DNA from: Flavobacterium sp.
GTDB taxonomy: Bacteria; Bacteroidota; Bacteroidia; Flavobacteriales; Flavobacteriaceae
Reading direction: 5' to 3'
Assembly (NCBI RefSeq): GCF_035195345.1
Contig: NZ_CP136574.1
Location: 1,291,870 to 1,355,869 of the forward strand
Length of the DNA stretch: 64,000 bases
The stretch's first letter is position 1. Every line of letters begins with the position of its first letter. Below the pieces are notes generated by a model. It was given only the letters and a program-made list of their open reading frames with translations, made no database searches and was not told the origin of the DNA. A program made the translations under genes and the position numbers. Below are positions 36,166-45,034 of this stretch, piece by piece.

Positions 36166-37308
36166 TTATCCGCGTGCTAATGCTATTTTTCTATTAATTT
36201 CATTAAACAAAAACACATAATCCTCTTGTTTTTTGACAAAATCCAAATCCGAAACATCGATAATCAAAACATTCAAATCGGTTTGCGTTTTGATGTAATC
36301 TAGATAACCTTGATTAATTTTTTCTAAATAATCGGCTGGAATTTCTTGTTCGTAACTTCTGCCACGCTTTTTGATGTTTTCCAAAAGGCGATCCGTATTT
36401 TGATACAAATACACATACAAATCAGGTTTTGGCATTTCTTTGTGGATGATGTCAAACATAGTTTTGTACAAACGAAATTCATCTTCTTGAAGCGTTACTT
36501 TAGCAAAAATCAGCGATTTAAAAATGTGATAATCAGCCACTACAAAATCTTTAAATAAGTCAAATTGCGCTAAATCATCTGATAATTGTTGGTATCTATC
36601 GGCTAAAAACGACATTTCTAAAGGAAACGCATAGCGACTTTGGTCTTTGTAAAATTTTGGCAAAAACGGATTATCAGCAAAACGTTCTAATACTAATTTG
36701 GCATTGCAATCTTCAGCTAATTTGGTTGACAAAGTAGTTTTTCCTGCTCCAATATTTCCTTCAACAGCTATGTAATTGAATTGTTGTAATGCTAATTTTT
36801 CAATGGGCGAAACTATGGAATGAACAGCTTTAATTTCACTATTATCTTCAGTTTGAAGCAATAATTGAGCAATAGTTTTTTTCAACGTTGGATGTTCCCA
36901 ATTCAAACCTAAATCCAACATGGGTTGCAAAACAAATTTTCTATTTTGAAGTAACGGATGTGGAACTTGCAAGGTTTCTGTAGAAATAATTTCTTCGTCA
37001 AAAGCAATGATATCTACATCAATAATTCGAGCTTGATAACCTGAATCTTTAGAACGTACTCTGCCTAACTTTTTTTCGACTTTCAAAACTTGTTTGAGAA
37101 CTTTTTGCGCCGATTTTGAGGTATGAATTAGAATAGCAGCATTAAAAAAAGGCTCACTTTCAAAACCCCAAGCAGGTGTTTCATAAATTTTAGAAACCTT
37201 TACAACTGTTGCTACTTCATTATGAATCAAATCAATACAAGACTGAATCGTTGCTAATCGATTGCCTTGATTGCTTCCTAAAGATAAAATTACTTGATGC
37301 TGACTCAT
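36166..37308 (-). CDS. folK: Bifunctional HPPK (FolK)-deoxynucleoside kinase fusion
   Basis: 380 residues from the ATG at 37308 (MSQHQVILSLGSNQGNRL). Residues 1-150 are 6-hydroxymethyl-7,8-dihydropterin pyrophosphokinase, with LGSNQGNR, the PFFNAA segment, RIIDVDIIAFD (metal-binding Asp pair) and VPHPLLQNRKFVL. Residues about 175-380 are a deoxynucleoside kinase with P-loop VEGNIGAGKTT, the ERFADNPFL substrate loop, the FADRYQQ-type segment and the LID region KKRGRSYEQ. One polypeptide thus joins a folate synthesis step to deoxynucleoside salvage. The arrangement is known in Bacteroidota. Confidence 0.93.
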   Translation of the reverse strand: MSQHQVILSLGSNQGNRLATIQSCIDLIHNEVATVVKVSKIYETPAWGFESEPFFNAAILIHTSKSAQKVLKQVLKVEKKLGRVRSKDSGYQARIIDVDIIAFDEEIISTETLQVPHPLLQNRKFVLQPMLDLGLNWEHPTLKKTIAQLLLQTEDNSEIKAVHSIVSPIEKLALQQFNYIAVEGNIGAGKTTLSTKLAEDCNAKLVLERFADNPFLPKFYKDQSRYAFPLEMSFLADRYQQLSDDLAQFDLFKDFVVADYHIFKSLIFAKVTLQEDEFRLYKTMFDIIHKEMPKPDLYVYLYQNTDRLLENIKKRGRSYEQEIPADYLEKINQGYLDYIKTQTDLNVLIIDVSDLDFVKKQEDYVFLFNEINRKIALARG

Positions 37309-37423
37309 ATTGGCAAAATAACGAACATTTTTAGACTTATAATTTACCTTTCTTGTTTTTTTATGAACATGTAACAATTTTATATTTTTAACTACTAATT
37401 AGGTAAATAATAAATAAATTGAA

Positions 37424-39190
37424 ATGAAATTTTTAGGAAATGTATTAGCTACAATTGTAGGTATATTTATTTTTTGTATGATTTTTTTCTTCGGAATTAT
37501 AATCATTGGTGCCATTGCGGGTGGCGATGAAGACACGGTTAGTGTAAAAAAGAATTCAGTAATTGAATTAGACTTATCCAAAGTAACTTTAGATTATGCT
37601 GGAAAAACAAATTACAAAGACTTTGGTTATTTTGAAGCAGAACATGATGGAGTTACCGATATTTTAAATGCAATTGAAGCTGCTAAAACCGATGACAAAA
37701 TTAGAGGCATTTCTATCTTAAATAACCAATCACAACTTGGCTTAGCCCAAAGTAAAGCTGTTCGTGACAAACTAGAAGAATTTAAAAAGTCAGGGAAATT
37801 CGTTTATGCGTATGCAAATTTTTTCACACAAGGCGAATATTATTTGAATTCGGTTGCCGATCAAGTTTATTTGAACCCTATGGGGGAAGTCGACTTTAAA
37901 GGTTTATCTGCTGAAATTTTATACATGAAAGACTTGCAAGAGAAAACAGGTGTAAAAATGGAAGTAATTCGTCATGGAAAATACAAAAGCGCGGTTGAAC
38001 CATTCTTAACACAAGAAATGAGTCCTGAAAATCGTGAACAAATGACTGTTTTATTGAATTCTGTTTGGAGTACTATTGTTTCTGATATTGCAAAGAGTAG
38101 AAAATTAACTGTGGTTCAATTAAATGCTATTGCCAATTCATTAGGAGCAAGAACACCTGAATTAGCATTGGCTAATAAATTAGTTGATAAAGTAGCTTAT
38201 GAAGATGAATATCATGATGCCATTAGAGCAAAATTAAAGTTAGATAAAAAAGAAAAATACGACTTTGTAAGCATCACAGATTATGCAAAAAAGGCAGCAT
38301 CAACTGTTGAAGATTATTCTAAAAATGACATTATTGCTGTGATTTATGCACAAGGCGAAATTACAGGAGGAGAAGGAGATGTAAATATAATTGGTGAAGG
38401 TTCAATCAATCGTTCATTGAAAGAAGCTCGTGAGGATGATGATGTAAAAGCAATTGTATTGAGAGTAGATAGTCCAGGTGGAAATGCATTAACTTCTGAA
38501 TTGATTTGGAGAGAAATCGAAATTACTAAAAAAGTAAAACCAGTGGTGGTGTCAATGGGAAATTATGCGGCTTCTGGTGGTTATTATATTGCTGCTAATG
38601 CGGATCGAATTTTTGCAGAACCTAACACAATTACTGGATCAATTGGCGTTTTTGGGATGTTACCCAACATGAACCAATTAGGTAAAAATATTGGAATCAA
38701 TGCTGAGCAAGTAAAAACACATGATAATGCAAGTGGATACAGTGTTTTTGAACCTATAGACAAAAATTTTAAAGGTTATGTTTTAGAAAGTATCGAAAGA
38801 ATATATGCTACTTTCTTAAAACGTGTAGCCGATGGACGAAAAATGACAACTACGCAAGTAGATGCTATTGGTCAAGGGAGAGTTTGGACCGGAGTTGACG
38901 CTCACAAACTTGGATTGGTAGACGAAATAGGTGGTTTAGATGCAGCGATTAAATATGCCGCTAAATTAGGAAAAACGTCTTCGTACAGAACTGAAAACTA
39001 TCCAGAATACGAAAAAAGCTTTGATGATTTGTTAGCTAATTTCACTGGAATGGCGATGTTTAAAACCAAAGAACAATTGTTAAAAGAACAATTAGGAGAA
39101 GAAGGATTCCAAATGTTAGAACAAATCAAACGAGTGAAAAGCAGAAAAGGTATTCAAGCAATGATGCCTTATGAAATTGAGATTCATTAA
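37424..39190 (+). CDS. sppA: Signal peptide peptidase SppA, 67K type
   Basis: 588 residues, membrane-bound serine protease that degrades leftover signal peptides. An N-terminal transmembrane helix (about 8-30) anchors two S49 domains. The N-terminal domain gives the catalytic Lys in RHGKYKSAVEPF, and the C-terminal domain the Ser in NYAASGGYYIA, as in the tandem E. coli-type enzyme. It is divergent from folK and followed by a terminator. Confidence 0.95.
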   Translation: MKFLGNVLATIVGIFIFCMIFFFGIIIIGAIAGGDEDTVSVKKNSVIELDLSKVTLDYAGKTNYKDFGYFEAEHDGVTDILNAIEAAKTDDKIRGISILNNQSQLGLAQSKAVRDKLEEFKKSGKFVYAYANFFTQGEYYLNSVADQVYLNPMGEVDFKGLSAEILYMKDLQEKTGVKMEVIRHGKYKSAVEPFLTQEMSPENREQMTVLLNSVWSTIVSDIAKSRKLTVVQLNAIANSLGARTPELALANKLVDKVAYEDEYHDAIRAKLKLDKKEKYDFVSITDYAKKAASTVEDYSKNDIIAVIYAQGEITGGEGDVNIIGEGSINRSLKEAREDDDVKAIVLRVDSPGGNALTSELIWREIEITKKVKPVVVSMGNYAASGGYYIAANADRIFAEPNTITGSIGVFGMLPNMNQLGKNIGINAEQVKTHDNASGYSVFEPIDKNFKGYVLESIERIYATFLKRVADGRKMTTTQVDAIGQGRVWTGVDAHKLGLVDEIGGLDAAIKYAAKLGKTSSYRTENYPEYEKSFDDLLANFTGMAMFKTKEQLLKEQLGEEGFQMLEQIKRVKSRKGIQAMMPYEIEIH

Positions 39191-39209
39191 TTCATTTCTA
39201 TAAAACACT

Positions 39210-39244
39210 AAATCCCAAAGACAATTTGTTTTTGGGATTTTTTT
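39210..39244. terminator. Intrinsic terminator after sppA
   Basis: AAATCCCAAA pairs with TTTGGGATTT around an 11-nt loop, followed by further T, 20 nt after the sppA stop. Confidence 0.82.
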
Positions 39245-39287
39245 ATAATTTTTACTCAAAATTAATGCGTAAATTTACAATTGGCAC

Positions 39288-39295
39288 TACTTTTG
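39288..39295 (+). promoter_or_regulatory. -7 promoter element TACTTTTG
   Basis: Exact TAnnTTTG match 36 nt before the AsmA-like gene start. No clear -33 TTG at the usual spacing. Confidence 0.4.
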
Positions 39296-39330
39296 TCTCC
39301 CTAAAATAAATCACTTCAAAAAATACAATT

Positions 39331-41937
39331 ATGTTAAAGAAAGTTTTAAAAGGACTTGGGATTTTTCTATTGGTAACCATCATTGCCTTAGCTGCAGCCC
39401 CTTTTTTGTTTAAAGACAAAATCAAGGAAATGATTGCTAAAACCCTAAATGAAAATGTAAATGCGAACATTGCGTTTGAAGATGTAGATTTAAGTTTATT
39501 CAAGAGTTTTCCAAAAGCGAACGTTACCATTGACAAACTTAGCATTATAACAAACGCCCCTTTTGAAAAAGATACGCTTTTATATGCTGGAGAAACCAAC
39601 GTAACCATGAGCATCAAAGAGCTTTTTAAAGGCGAAGGAGAAGCTATGAATCTAGAGAGTTTTAGTATAGTGAACGGCATCGTAAACATCATTTTTAACA
39701 AAGATGGTATTGGGAATTTTGACATCGCTTTAAAAGAAGAAACTGAAAAAAAACCTTCTGATAGCAAACCTTTTGCTATGAATATTCAGGATTACGAAGT
39801 AGAAAACTTAAAATTTACTTACCTTGATGAAGGTTCCAAAATGAAAATGGTTTTAGACAGTATTTATCATGAAGGAACAGGAAATTTTGCCGCTCAAAAA
39901 TTAGATTTAGAAACTAAAACTACTGCAAAACTATCTTTTGATATGGACAAAATAAACTACATAAACAACGTAGCCATTTCATTAGATGCCATTTTAGGGA
40001 TTGATTTAGAGAAAAGCAAATATGAATTCAAAGACAACAAAGCGTTGATTAATCAATTGCCCATAGAATTTAATGGTTTTATTCAAATGGTGGAAGCAGG
40101 TCAAACCTATGATTTAACATTCAAAACACCAACTTCTGATTTTAAAAACTTCTTGGGATTAATTCCAGCGGCATATTCGGGCGATATCAATAAAGTGAAA
40201 ACAACAGGACAATTTTCGGTAGATGGAAAAGTAAAAGGAAATTTAACCGAAACAACCATTCCTACTTTTGATGTAAAGATTGCTTCAAACAATGCTTCTT
40301 TCCAATACCCAGATTTACCAAAATCAGTTAAAAACATTGTAATTGACACACACATAGTCAACGAAACAGGTTTAATGAACGACACGTATGTAAACTTACA
40401 TAATTTATCATTTGCAATTGACCAAGATGTTTTTAATGCCAAAGCAACGGTTAAAAACATTGCAGAAAATGCACTTATTGATGCCGAATTAAAAGGAACT
40501 ATTAATTTAGCAAATGTTACCAAAGCGTATCCTGTAAAATTAGACAAACCATTAACTGGAATTCTAAAAGCCGATGTAAAAACGAAATTCGACATGCAAT
40601 CGGTAGAAAAAAGTCAATATCAAAATATACAAAATTCTGGAACAATTAGTTTGACTGGATTCAATTACGAAGGTCCAGAAATGGCGAAACCGTTCAAAAT
40701 CAATCAAGCTTCGGTTGCCTTTAATCCGAACCAAATTCGCTTGAATCAATTTGATGCCAAAACAAGAACATCTGATATTCAAGTAAATGGAACGTTGGAC
40801 AATTTTTATGGCTTTATGTTTAAAAACCAAATCTTGAAAGGAAAATTCAACATGAATTCGACCAAATTAGTAGTTTCAGATTTCATGGCACCAACCACTA
40901 CTACAACTGATGAGGGAAAGAAAACAACCGAAGCAGTTAAAATCCCTTCATTCTTAGATTGTAGTATTACAGCAAAAGCAAAAACAGTTGTTTATGATAA
41001 TTTGAATTTAAAAGATGTTTCTGGAAACATGGTTATTAGAGATGAAGCCTTAAGCTTAAACAATTTAAAAATGAGTGTTTTTGGCGGAAATATAGGTTTA
41101 ACAGGAACCGTTTCAACCAAAGGAAAAACACCTACTTTCAACATGAATTTAGGTTTAGATAAAGTTAATATTGCCGAATCGTTCACACAGTTAGATATGC
41201 TGAAATCAATTGCACCAATTGCTGGTGTTATTAATGGAAAATTAAATTCGACCATTAAACTATCAGGCGATTTACAAAACGATATGACACCCAATTTAAA
41301 ATCCATTTCTGGTGATTTATTTGGTCAATTATTATCAACTACCGTAAATGAAAAAAATTCAGCTATGTTAACGGCTTTAAGCTCTAACTTAAAATTCATA
41401 GACATGAGTAAAGTTAATTTAAACGATGTAAAAGCCGCTTTATCTTTCAAAGATGGAAAAGTAAACGTAAAACCATTCGACATTAAATACCAAGACATTG
41501 TTGTAAATATAGGTGGTACAAATGGTTTTGATCAAACTATGAATTACGATTTGAAATTTGATGTTCCTGTTAAATATTTAGGTAAGGATGTAAACAATTT
41601 AATTGCTAAATTAACACCAGCCAACCAAAAACAAATAACGAGTATTCCAGTAAATGGTTTAATGACAGGGAATTTTTCTCAGCCTAAATTTAGCACCGAT
41701 TTAAAACAATCTACTACAAATTTAACTACACAATTAGTTAAAATGCAAAAAGACAAATTAGTGAATCAAGGAACAAGTGCCTTAGGTAATTTAATTAATG
41801 GCACAAAAGCAAATACATCTGGAACCTCAACTGCGACAGATACTACAAAACCTAAAACCACTCCAAAAGAGGAAATTAAAACCAAAGCAACCGATGCTAT
41901 AAAAGGCTTGTTTGGAGGAAAAAAGAAAAAAGAATAA
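39331..41937 (+). CDS. AsmA-like family protein
   Basis: 868 residues. An N-terminal transmembrane helix (about 7-26) is followed by the AsmA N-terminal motif region (ANIAFEDVDLSLFKSFP, NVTIDKLSI) and a long beta-rich body in the periplasm. An AsmA_2-like segment lies near the end (LNSTIKLSGDL ... GKVNVKPFDIKYQD), then a Lys/Thr-rich low-complexity tail (about 830-868, ending GGKKKKE). Relatives are thought to form lipid-transfer bridges between inner and outer membranes; that role is inferred here. Confidence 0.88.
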   Translation: MLKKVLKGLGIFLLVTIIALAAAPFLFKDKIKEMIAKTLNENVNANIAFEDVDLSLFKSFPKANVTIDKLSIITNAPFEKDTLLYAGETNVTMSIKELFKGEGEAMNLESFSIVNGIVNIIFNKDGIGNFDIALKEETEKKPSDSKPFAMNIQDYEVENLKFTYLDEGSKMKMVLDSIYHEGTGNFAAQKLDLETKTTAKLSFDMDKINYINNVAISLDAILGIDLEKSKYEFKDNKALINQLPIEFNGFIQMVEAGQTYDLTFKTPTSDFKNFLGLIPAAYSGDINKVKTTGQFSVDGKVKGNLTETTIPTFDVKIASNNASFQYPDLPKSVKNIVIDTHIVNETGLMNDTYVNLHNLSFAIDQDVFNAKATVKNIAENALIDAELKGTINLANVTKAYPVKLDKPLTGILKADVKTKFDMQSVEKSQYQNIQNSGTISLTGFNYEGPEMAKPFKINQASVAFNPNQIRLNQFDAKTRTSDIQVNGTLDNFYGFMFKNQILKGKFNMNSTKLVVSDFMAPTTTTTDEGKKTTEAVKIPSFLDCSITAKAKTVVYDNLNLKDVSGNMVIRDEALSLNNLKMSVFGGNIGLTGTVSTKGKTPTFNMNLGLDKVNIAESFTQLDMLKSIAPIAGVINGKLNSTIKLSGDLQNDMTPNLKSISGDLFGQLLSTTVNEKNSAMLTALSSNLKFIDMSKVNLNDVKAALSFKDGKVNVKPFDIKYQDIVVNIGGTNGFDQTMNYDLKFDVPVKYLGKDVNNLIAKLTPANQKQITSIPVNGLMTGNFSQPKFSTDLKQSTTNLTTQLVKMQKDKLVNQGTSALGNLINGTKANTSGTSTATDTTKPKTTPKEEIKTKATDAIKGLFGGKKKKE

Positions 41938-41961
41938 AAACGGAGGATATAATTAAAAGAC

Positions 41962-41988
41962 AAACCCTTTCAAAATTTGAAAGGGTTT
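41962..41988. terminator. Bidirectional intrinsic terminator
   Basis: A near-perfect palindrome (AAACCCTTTCAAA / TTTGAAAGGGTTT) followed by T on the + strand, between the convergent AsmA-like and DUF2797 genes. Confidence 0.88.
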
Positions 41989-41992
41989 CTTT

Positions 41993-42784
41993 TTATAAAC
42001 TCATCTTCACCACATAACCTTCATAGGTTCTTATATTAAAAACAGTGCCATCTTCAAAAAGTAAATATTGGCCTTTGATTCCGGTTAGGGTTCCTGAAAA
42101 ATTGGGTGTTTTATCTAAATTTAAACTCGTGACTTTTTTTGGATAGTGTAAAACTGGAAAATCAAGTTGAATTATTTTTTCTTCGGTTGGGAAATAGTCT
42201 TTTACTTCTGTTGGTAACCAATCGAAAACTTTATTTCGTTCAGCAATTAAATCCATCTCTAGATATTCGTTTTTTAGCATTTTTTGCCAATTGGTTTTAT
42301 CAGCAAAATGGTTTTTTAACGCCACTTCTGTAATTCCTGCTAAATATCTATTTGGAACTTCTACAATTGGAATAGCTTGCACAGCACCTTGATCAATCCA
42401 TCTTGTGGGCACTTGCGTTTTTCGGGTCACGCCTACTTTTACTTCACTCGATAGCGCTAAATACACCACATGAGGTTGCAATTGCACGCGTTTTTCATAC
42501 GCTAAATCTCTATCTTCAATCTCTAAATGAGCGGTGCTTAATTCGGGTTTCATAATCCAATCGCCTACGGCTGGGCTGCTCATAAAACAATCGTAACAAA
42601 AGCCTTGACGAAAGATTTTCTTTGCTTTACCGCAATTCAGACATTGGTAGCCTTGGAATTCAATTTCAAATGTTTTACCCAAAAGCTGATTGAGGTTTAA
42701 AAAACTATTTTCAAAAACCAAATAATACTGAATAGGTTTCCCTAATTCGGTTTGCATTTTGGTTAGTGTGCCATGGTAGATCAT
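41993..42784 (-). CDS. DUF2797 protein with zinc-ribbon-like cysteines
   Basis: 263 residues, cytoplasmic. A cysteine cluster at about 48-68 (CLNCGK ... CYDCF) forms a probable zinc ribbon. The middle contains HVVYLALSSEVKVGVTRKTQVPTRWIDQGA, the GIY-YIG-like core that characterises DUF2797. No function has been shown for the family; the combination suggests nucleic acid binding. Confidence 0.85.
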   Translation of the reverse strand: MIYHGTLTKMQTELGKPIQYYLVFENSFLNLNQLLGKTFEIEFQGYQCLNCGKAKKIFRQGFCYDCFMSSPAVGDWIMKPELSTAHLEIEDRDLAYEKRVQLQPHVVYLALSSEVKVGVTRKTQVPTRWIDQGAVQAIPIVEVPNRYLAGITEVALKNHFADKTNWQKMLKNEYLEMDLIAERNKVFDWLPTEVKDYFPTEEKIIQLDFPVLHYPKKVTSLNLDKTPNFSGTLTGIKGQYLLFEDGTVFNIRTYEGYVVKMSL

Positions 42785-42884
42785 TTTATGTTAAGATTTG
42801 CTTTTTATCGAAATTATTTAAAAAAAATGCTATTTTTGGTAAAGTTATTATTCCCAATTCATAATTCAAAATAGAACGCGCTAA

Positions 42885-44399
42885 ATGCCATTACAAATTA
42901 TAAATTCTTTTGCTACTTGGATTTTAAAAAAACGAATTCATCAAATGGAATTGTTTTTAAAATATCCGCATGAAGTACAAGATGAGTTGCTTTTTAGCCT
43001 AATCAAATCAGCCGAAAACACTCAAATTGGTAGAAAATATGATTTTTCTTCGATGAAAAACTACACGACATTTAGTGAAAGAATTCCTGTTTCAACCTAT
43101 GAAGAGTTAGAACCTTTAATTGAACTCACGCGAAAAGGAGAACAAAATGTATTTTGGAATTCTAACATTAAATGGTTTGCAAAATCGAGTGGCACTACCA
43201 ATGCTAAAAGTAAATTTATCCCCGTAAGTTCAGAAGCCTTAGAAAATTGTCATTATAAGGCTAGTAAAGATTTATTATGTTTATTTTTAAATAACAATGA
43301 AGATTCTCAATTGTTTACAGGAAAAAGTTTGCGCCTAGGTGGAAGCAAGCAATTGTATGAAGACAACAATACTTTTTTTGGTGATTTATCAGCTATTTTG
43401 ATTGACAACATGCCTATTTGGGCAGAATTTAGCTCCACACCCAGCAGTAAAATATCGTTGATGGGCGATTGGGAAACCAAACTTCCAGCTATCATCAATG
43501 AAACAATGAATGAAAATGTTACTAGCTTGGCTGGAGTACCTAGCTGGATGATGGTCTTGTTACAAAAAACATTAGAAACTACAGGAAAATCAAACCTATT
43601 GGAACTGTGGCCAAATGCTGAAGTGTATTTTCATGGCGGTGTGAGTTTTGAACCCTATAAAGAACAATACAAAAAGTTATTTCCAAAAGATAGTTTTAAA
43701 TACTACGAAATCTACAATGCTTCAGAAGGCTTTTTTGCAATTCAAGACCAAAACGATAGCGATGAGTTACTATTGATGCTAGATTATGGTATTTTTTACG
43801 AATTTATACCCATGGATACTTTTGGTACACTGAACCAAAGGGTTATTCGACTGAATCAAGTAGAATTGCATAAAAATTATGCTTTAGTTATTACGACTAA
43901 TTCGGGCTTATGGCGCTATTTAATTGGCGACACTATTCGTTTTACTTCTTTAAGCCCTTATCGAATTAAAGTTACAGGAAGAACGAAGCACCATATTAAT
44001 GTATTTGGAGAAGAATTAATGGTAGAAAACACGGATGCAGCCGTTGCAAAAACCTGTAAAGAATTCAACTGTGAAATTGTCGACTATACGGTTGCACCCA
44101 TTTTTATGACCAATCAACAAAAAGGGGCTCATGAATGGATTATTGAATTTAAAACCAAACCCAATTCTATTGAAAATTTCCGAAAAGCCTTAGACGAAAA
44201 CTTGCAAAGTGTTAATTCAGATTATGAAGCTAAACGCTACAACAATATGACCTTAAATCCGTTAGTGTTAAATATAGCCAGAGAAAATTTGTTTTATGAT
44301 TGGCTAAAACAAGAAGATAAATTAGGCGGCCAACACAAAGTACCCAGATTATCAAACGAACGAACGTATTTAGAAAATTTATTAAAATTACAATTATAA
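42885..44399 (+). CDS. GH3 family acyl-adenylating enzyme
   Basis: 504 residues of the GH3 (auxin-responsive) family, an adenylate-forming enzyme that in plants joins amino acids to carboxylic acids. ATP motifs are present: SSGTTNAKSKFIPV, YNASEGFFA and WRYLIGDTIRF. The C-terminal swivel domain (KVTGRTKHHINVFGEE) is complete, so the protein is probably active. Bacterial substrates are unknown. A tiny lipoprotein gene starts two bases after its stop. Confidence 0.92.
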   Translation: MPLQIINSFATWILKKRIHQMELFLKYPHEVQDELLFSLIKSAENTQIGRKYDFSSMKNYTTFSERIPVSTYEELEPLIELTRKGEQNVFWNSNIKWFAKSSGTTNAKSKFIPVSSEALENCHYKASKDLLCLFLNNNEDSQLFTGKSLRLGGSKQLYEDNNTFFGDLSAILIDNMPIWAEFSSTPSSKISLMGDWETKLPAIINETMNENVTSLAGVPSWMMVLLQKTLETTGKSNLLELWPNAEVYFHGGVSFEPYKEQYKKLFPKDSFKYYEIYNASEGFFAIQDQNDSDELLLMLDYGIFYEFIPMDTFGTLNQRVIRLNQVELHKNYALVITTNSGLWRYLIGDTIRFTSLSPYRIKVTGRTKHHINVFGEELMVENTDAAVAKTCKEFNCEIVDYTVAPIFMTNQQKGAHEWIIEFKTKPNSIENFRKALDENLQSVNSDYEAKRYNNMTLNPLVLNIARENLFYDWLKQEDKLGGQHKVPRLSNERTYLENLLKLQL

Positions 44400-44401
44400 C
44401 C

Positions 44402-44569
44402 ATGATCAAAAAAACAAGTACTGCCCTACTTCTTTTACTTTGTTTGGGCTTTCTTTCTTCTTGCGGACCCAGACGTTACGGCTGCGGCCCTCGAAGATGC
44501 GAAATAAAAACGCAACCCCAACCCACTTTACCGCAAACGCTAGAAAAAAGCAGAACTTCCTTATCTTAA
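44402..44569 (+). CDS. Very small Cys-rich lipoprotein
   Basis: 55 residues starting 2 bp after the GH3 gene and surely co-transcribed with it. The signal peptide (TALLLLLCLGFLSS) ends at a lipobox with Cys21. The mature part has only 35 residues: CGPRRYGCGPRRCEIK, with a repeated CGPRR unit, then a Gln/Pro/Thr tail. It is a real gene by its codons, signal and spacing. Function unknown. Confidence 0.75.
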   Translation: MIKKTSTALLLLLCLGFLSSCGPRRYGCGPRRCEIKTQPQPTLPQTLEKSRTSLS

Positions 44570-44595
44570 ACTGAATTTATAAGCACTACTTTATA

Positions 44596-44613
44596 AAAAG
44601 ATGTACATCTTTT
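44596..44613. repeat. Perfect palindrome AAAAGATGTACATCTTTT
   Basis: An 18-nt perfect palindrome 27 nt after the small lipoprotein stop. Its half-site ACATCTTTT appears again at 44627-44635 and, with its inverse, in the terminator at 44640-44679. Confidence 0.6.
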
Positions 44614-44639
44614 GATTAATTACTGTACATCTTTTAACT

Positions 44640-44679
44640 AAATGCCCTACATCTTTTGAGTAAAAGATGTAGGGCATTT
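44640..44679. terminator. Strong hairpin after the GH3 operon
   Basis: A perfect 18-bp stem (AAATGCCCTACATCTTTT with its inverse) and a 4-nt loop GAGT. It should end GH3-lipoprotein transcripts. Confidence 0.75.
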
Positions 44680-44748
44680 GATTTATTGATCAAGTAAAAG
44701 TAAAAATAGTGCAGTAAAGAAATTTTTTATTTCTAATGAACTTTTAAA

Positions 44749-44756
44749 TACCTTTG
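44749..44756 (+). promoter_or_regulatory. -7 promoter element TACCTTTG before the leader RNA
   Basis: Exact TAnnTTTG match about 50 nt before the structured segment and about 280 nt before the methyltransferase start. No good -33 TTG is seen. It implies a transcript that contains the whole structured leader. Confidence 0.45.
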
Positions 44757-44804
44757 TAGTAACATAAAAACAAAAAATTATAGCAATATAAAAATATAAA
44801 CATA

Positions 44805-45030
44805 TCGTTGAGCTTTTAGCTCTTATTCTTGCAACTCGAAACCTGAGAAATTTCACAATATGCACGAGAATAAGTCGCGAGGTTCACACCAGTCTGGTGT
44901 GGACCGTTCGTGCTTATTTGTGCATAGGGTCTTCTCAGGTACCCGAGTTGAACATAAGCATTTAAACGGACGGCAACCACACCTTTTTTTTATGCTTATT
45001 AGTTTAAGAGCAAGCTTCGCTTTTAAACTA
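44805..45030 (+). ncRNA. Highly structured leader RNA with attenuator-like alternatives
   Basis: A non-coding, GC-richer block right before the methyltransferase gene. Stem P1: CAACTCG (44832-38) with CGAGTTG (44944-50), then ACCTGAGAA (44841-49) with TTCTCAGGT (44932-40). Inside: TGCAC (44861-65) with GTGCA (44920-24), AATAAG (44869-74) with CTTATT (44913-18), and a hairpin of GGTTCACACCA with TGGTGTGGACC (44881-44905). A rival pairing joins GGTGTGG (44896-44902) to CCACACC (44977-83) and CCGTT (44904-08) to AACGG (44965-69), and is followed at once by T8, as in an intrinsic terminator. A last 11-bp hairpin (45001-45029) ends 5 nt before the ATG. It could be a cis attenuator or a separate RNA. 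No known family was recognised. Confidence 0.6.
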
Positions 45031-45034
45031 AACT

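Noticed and set aside
39252..39767. 171-codon open frame on the minus strand
   Set aside because: It lies opposite the start of the AsmA-like gene, has no family likeness, and would cover that gene's promoter; a shadow frame.
44805..45030. Retron or group I/II intron RNA
   Set aside because: No reverse transcriptase or intron-encoded protein is nearby and no splice-type core motifs were seen; the segment ends cleanly before a normal start codon.
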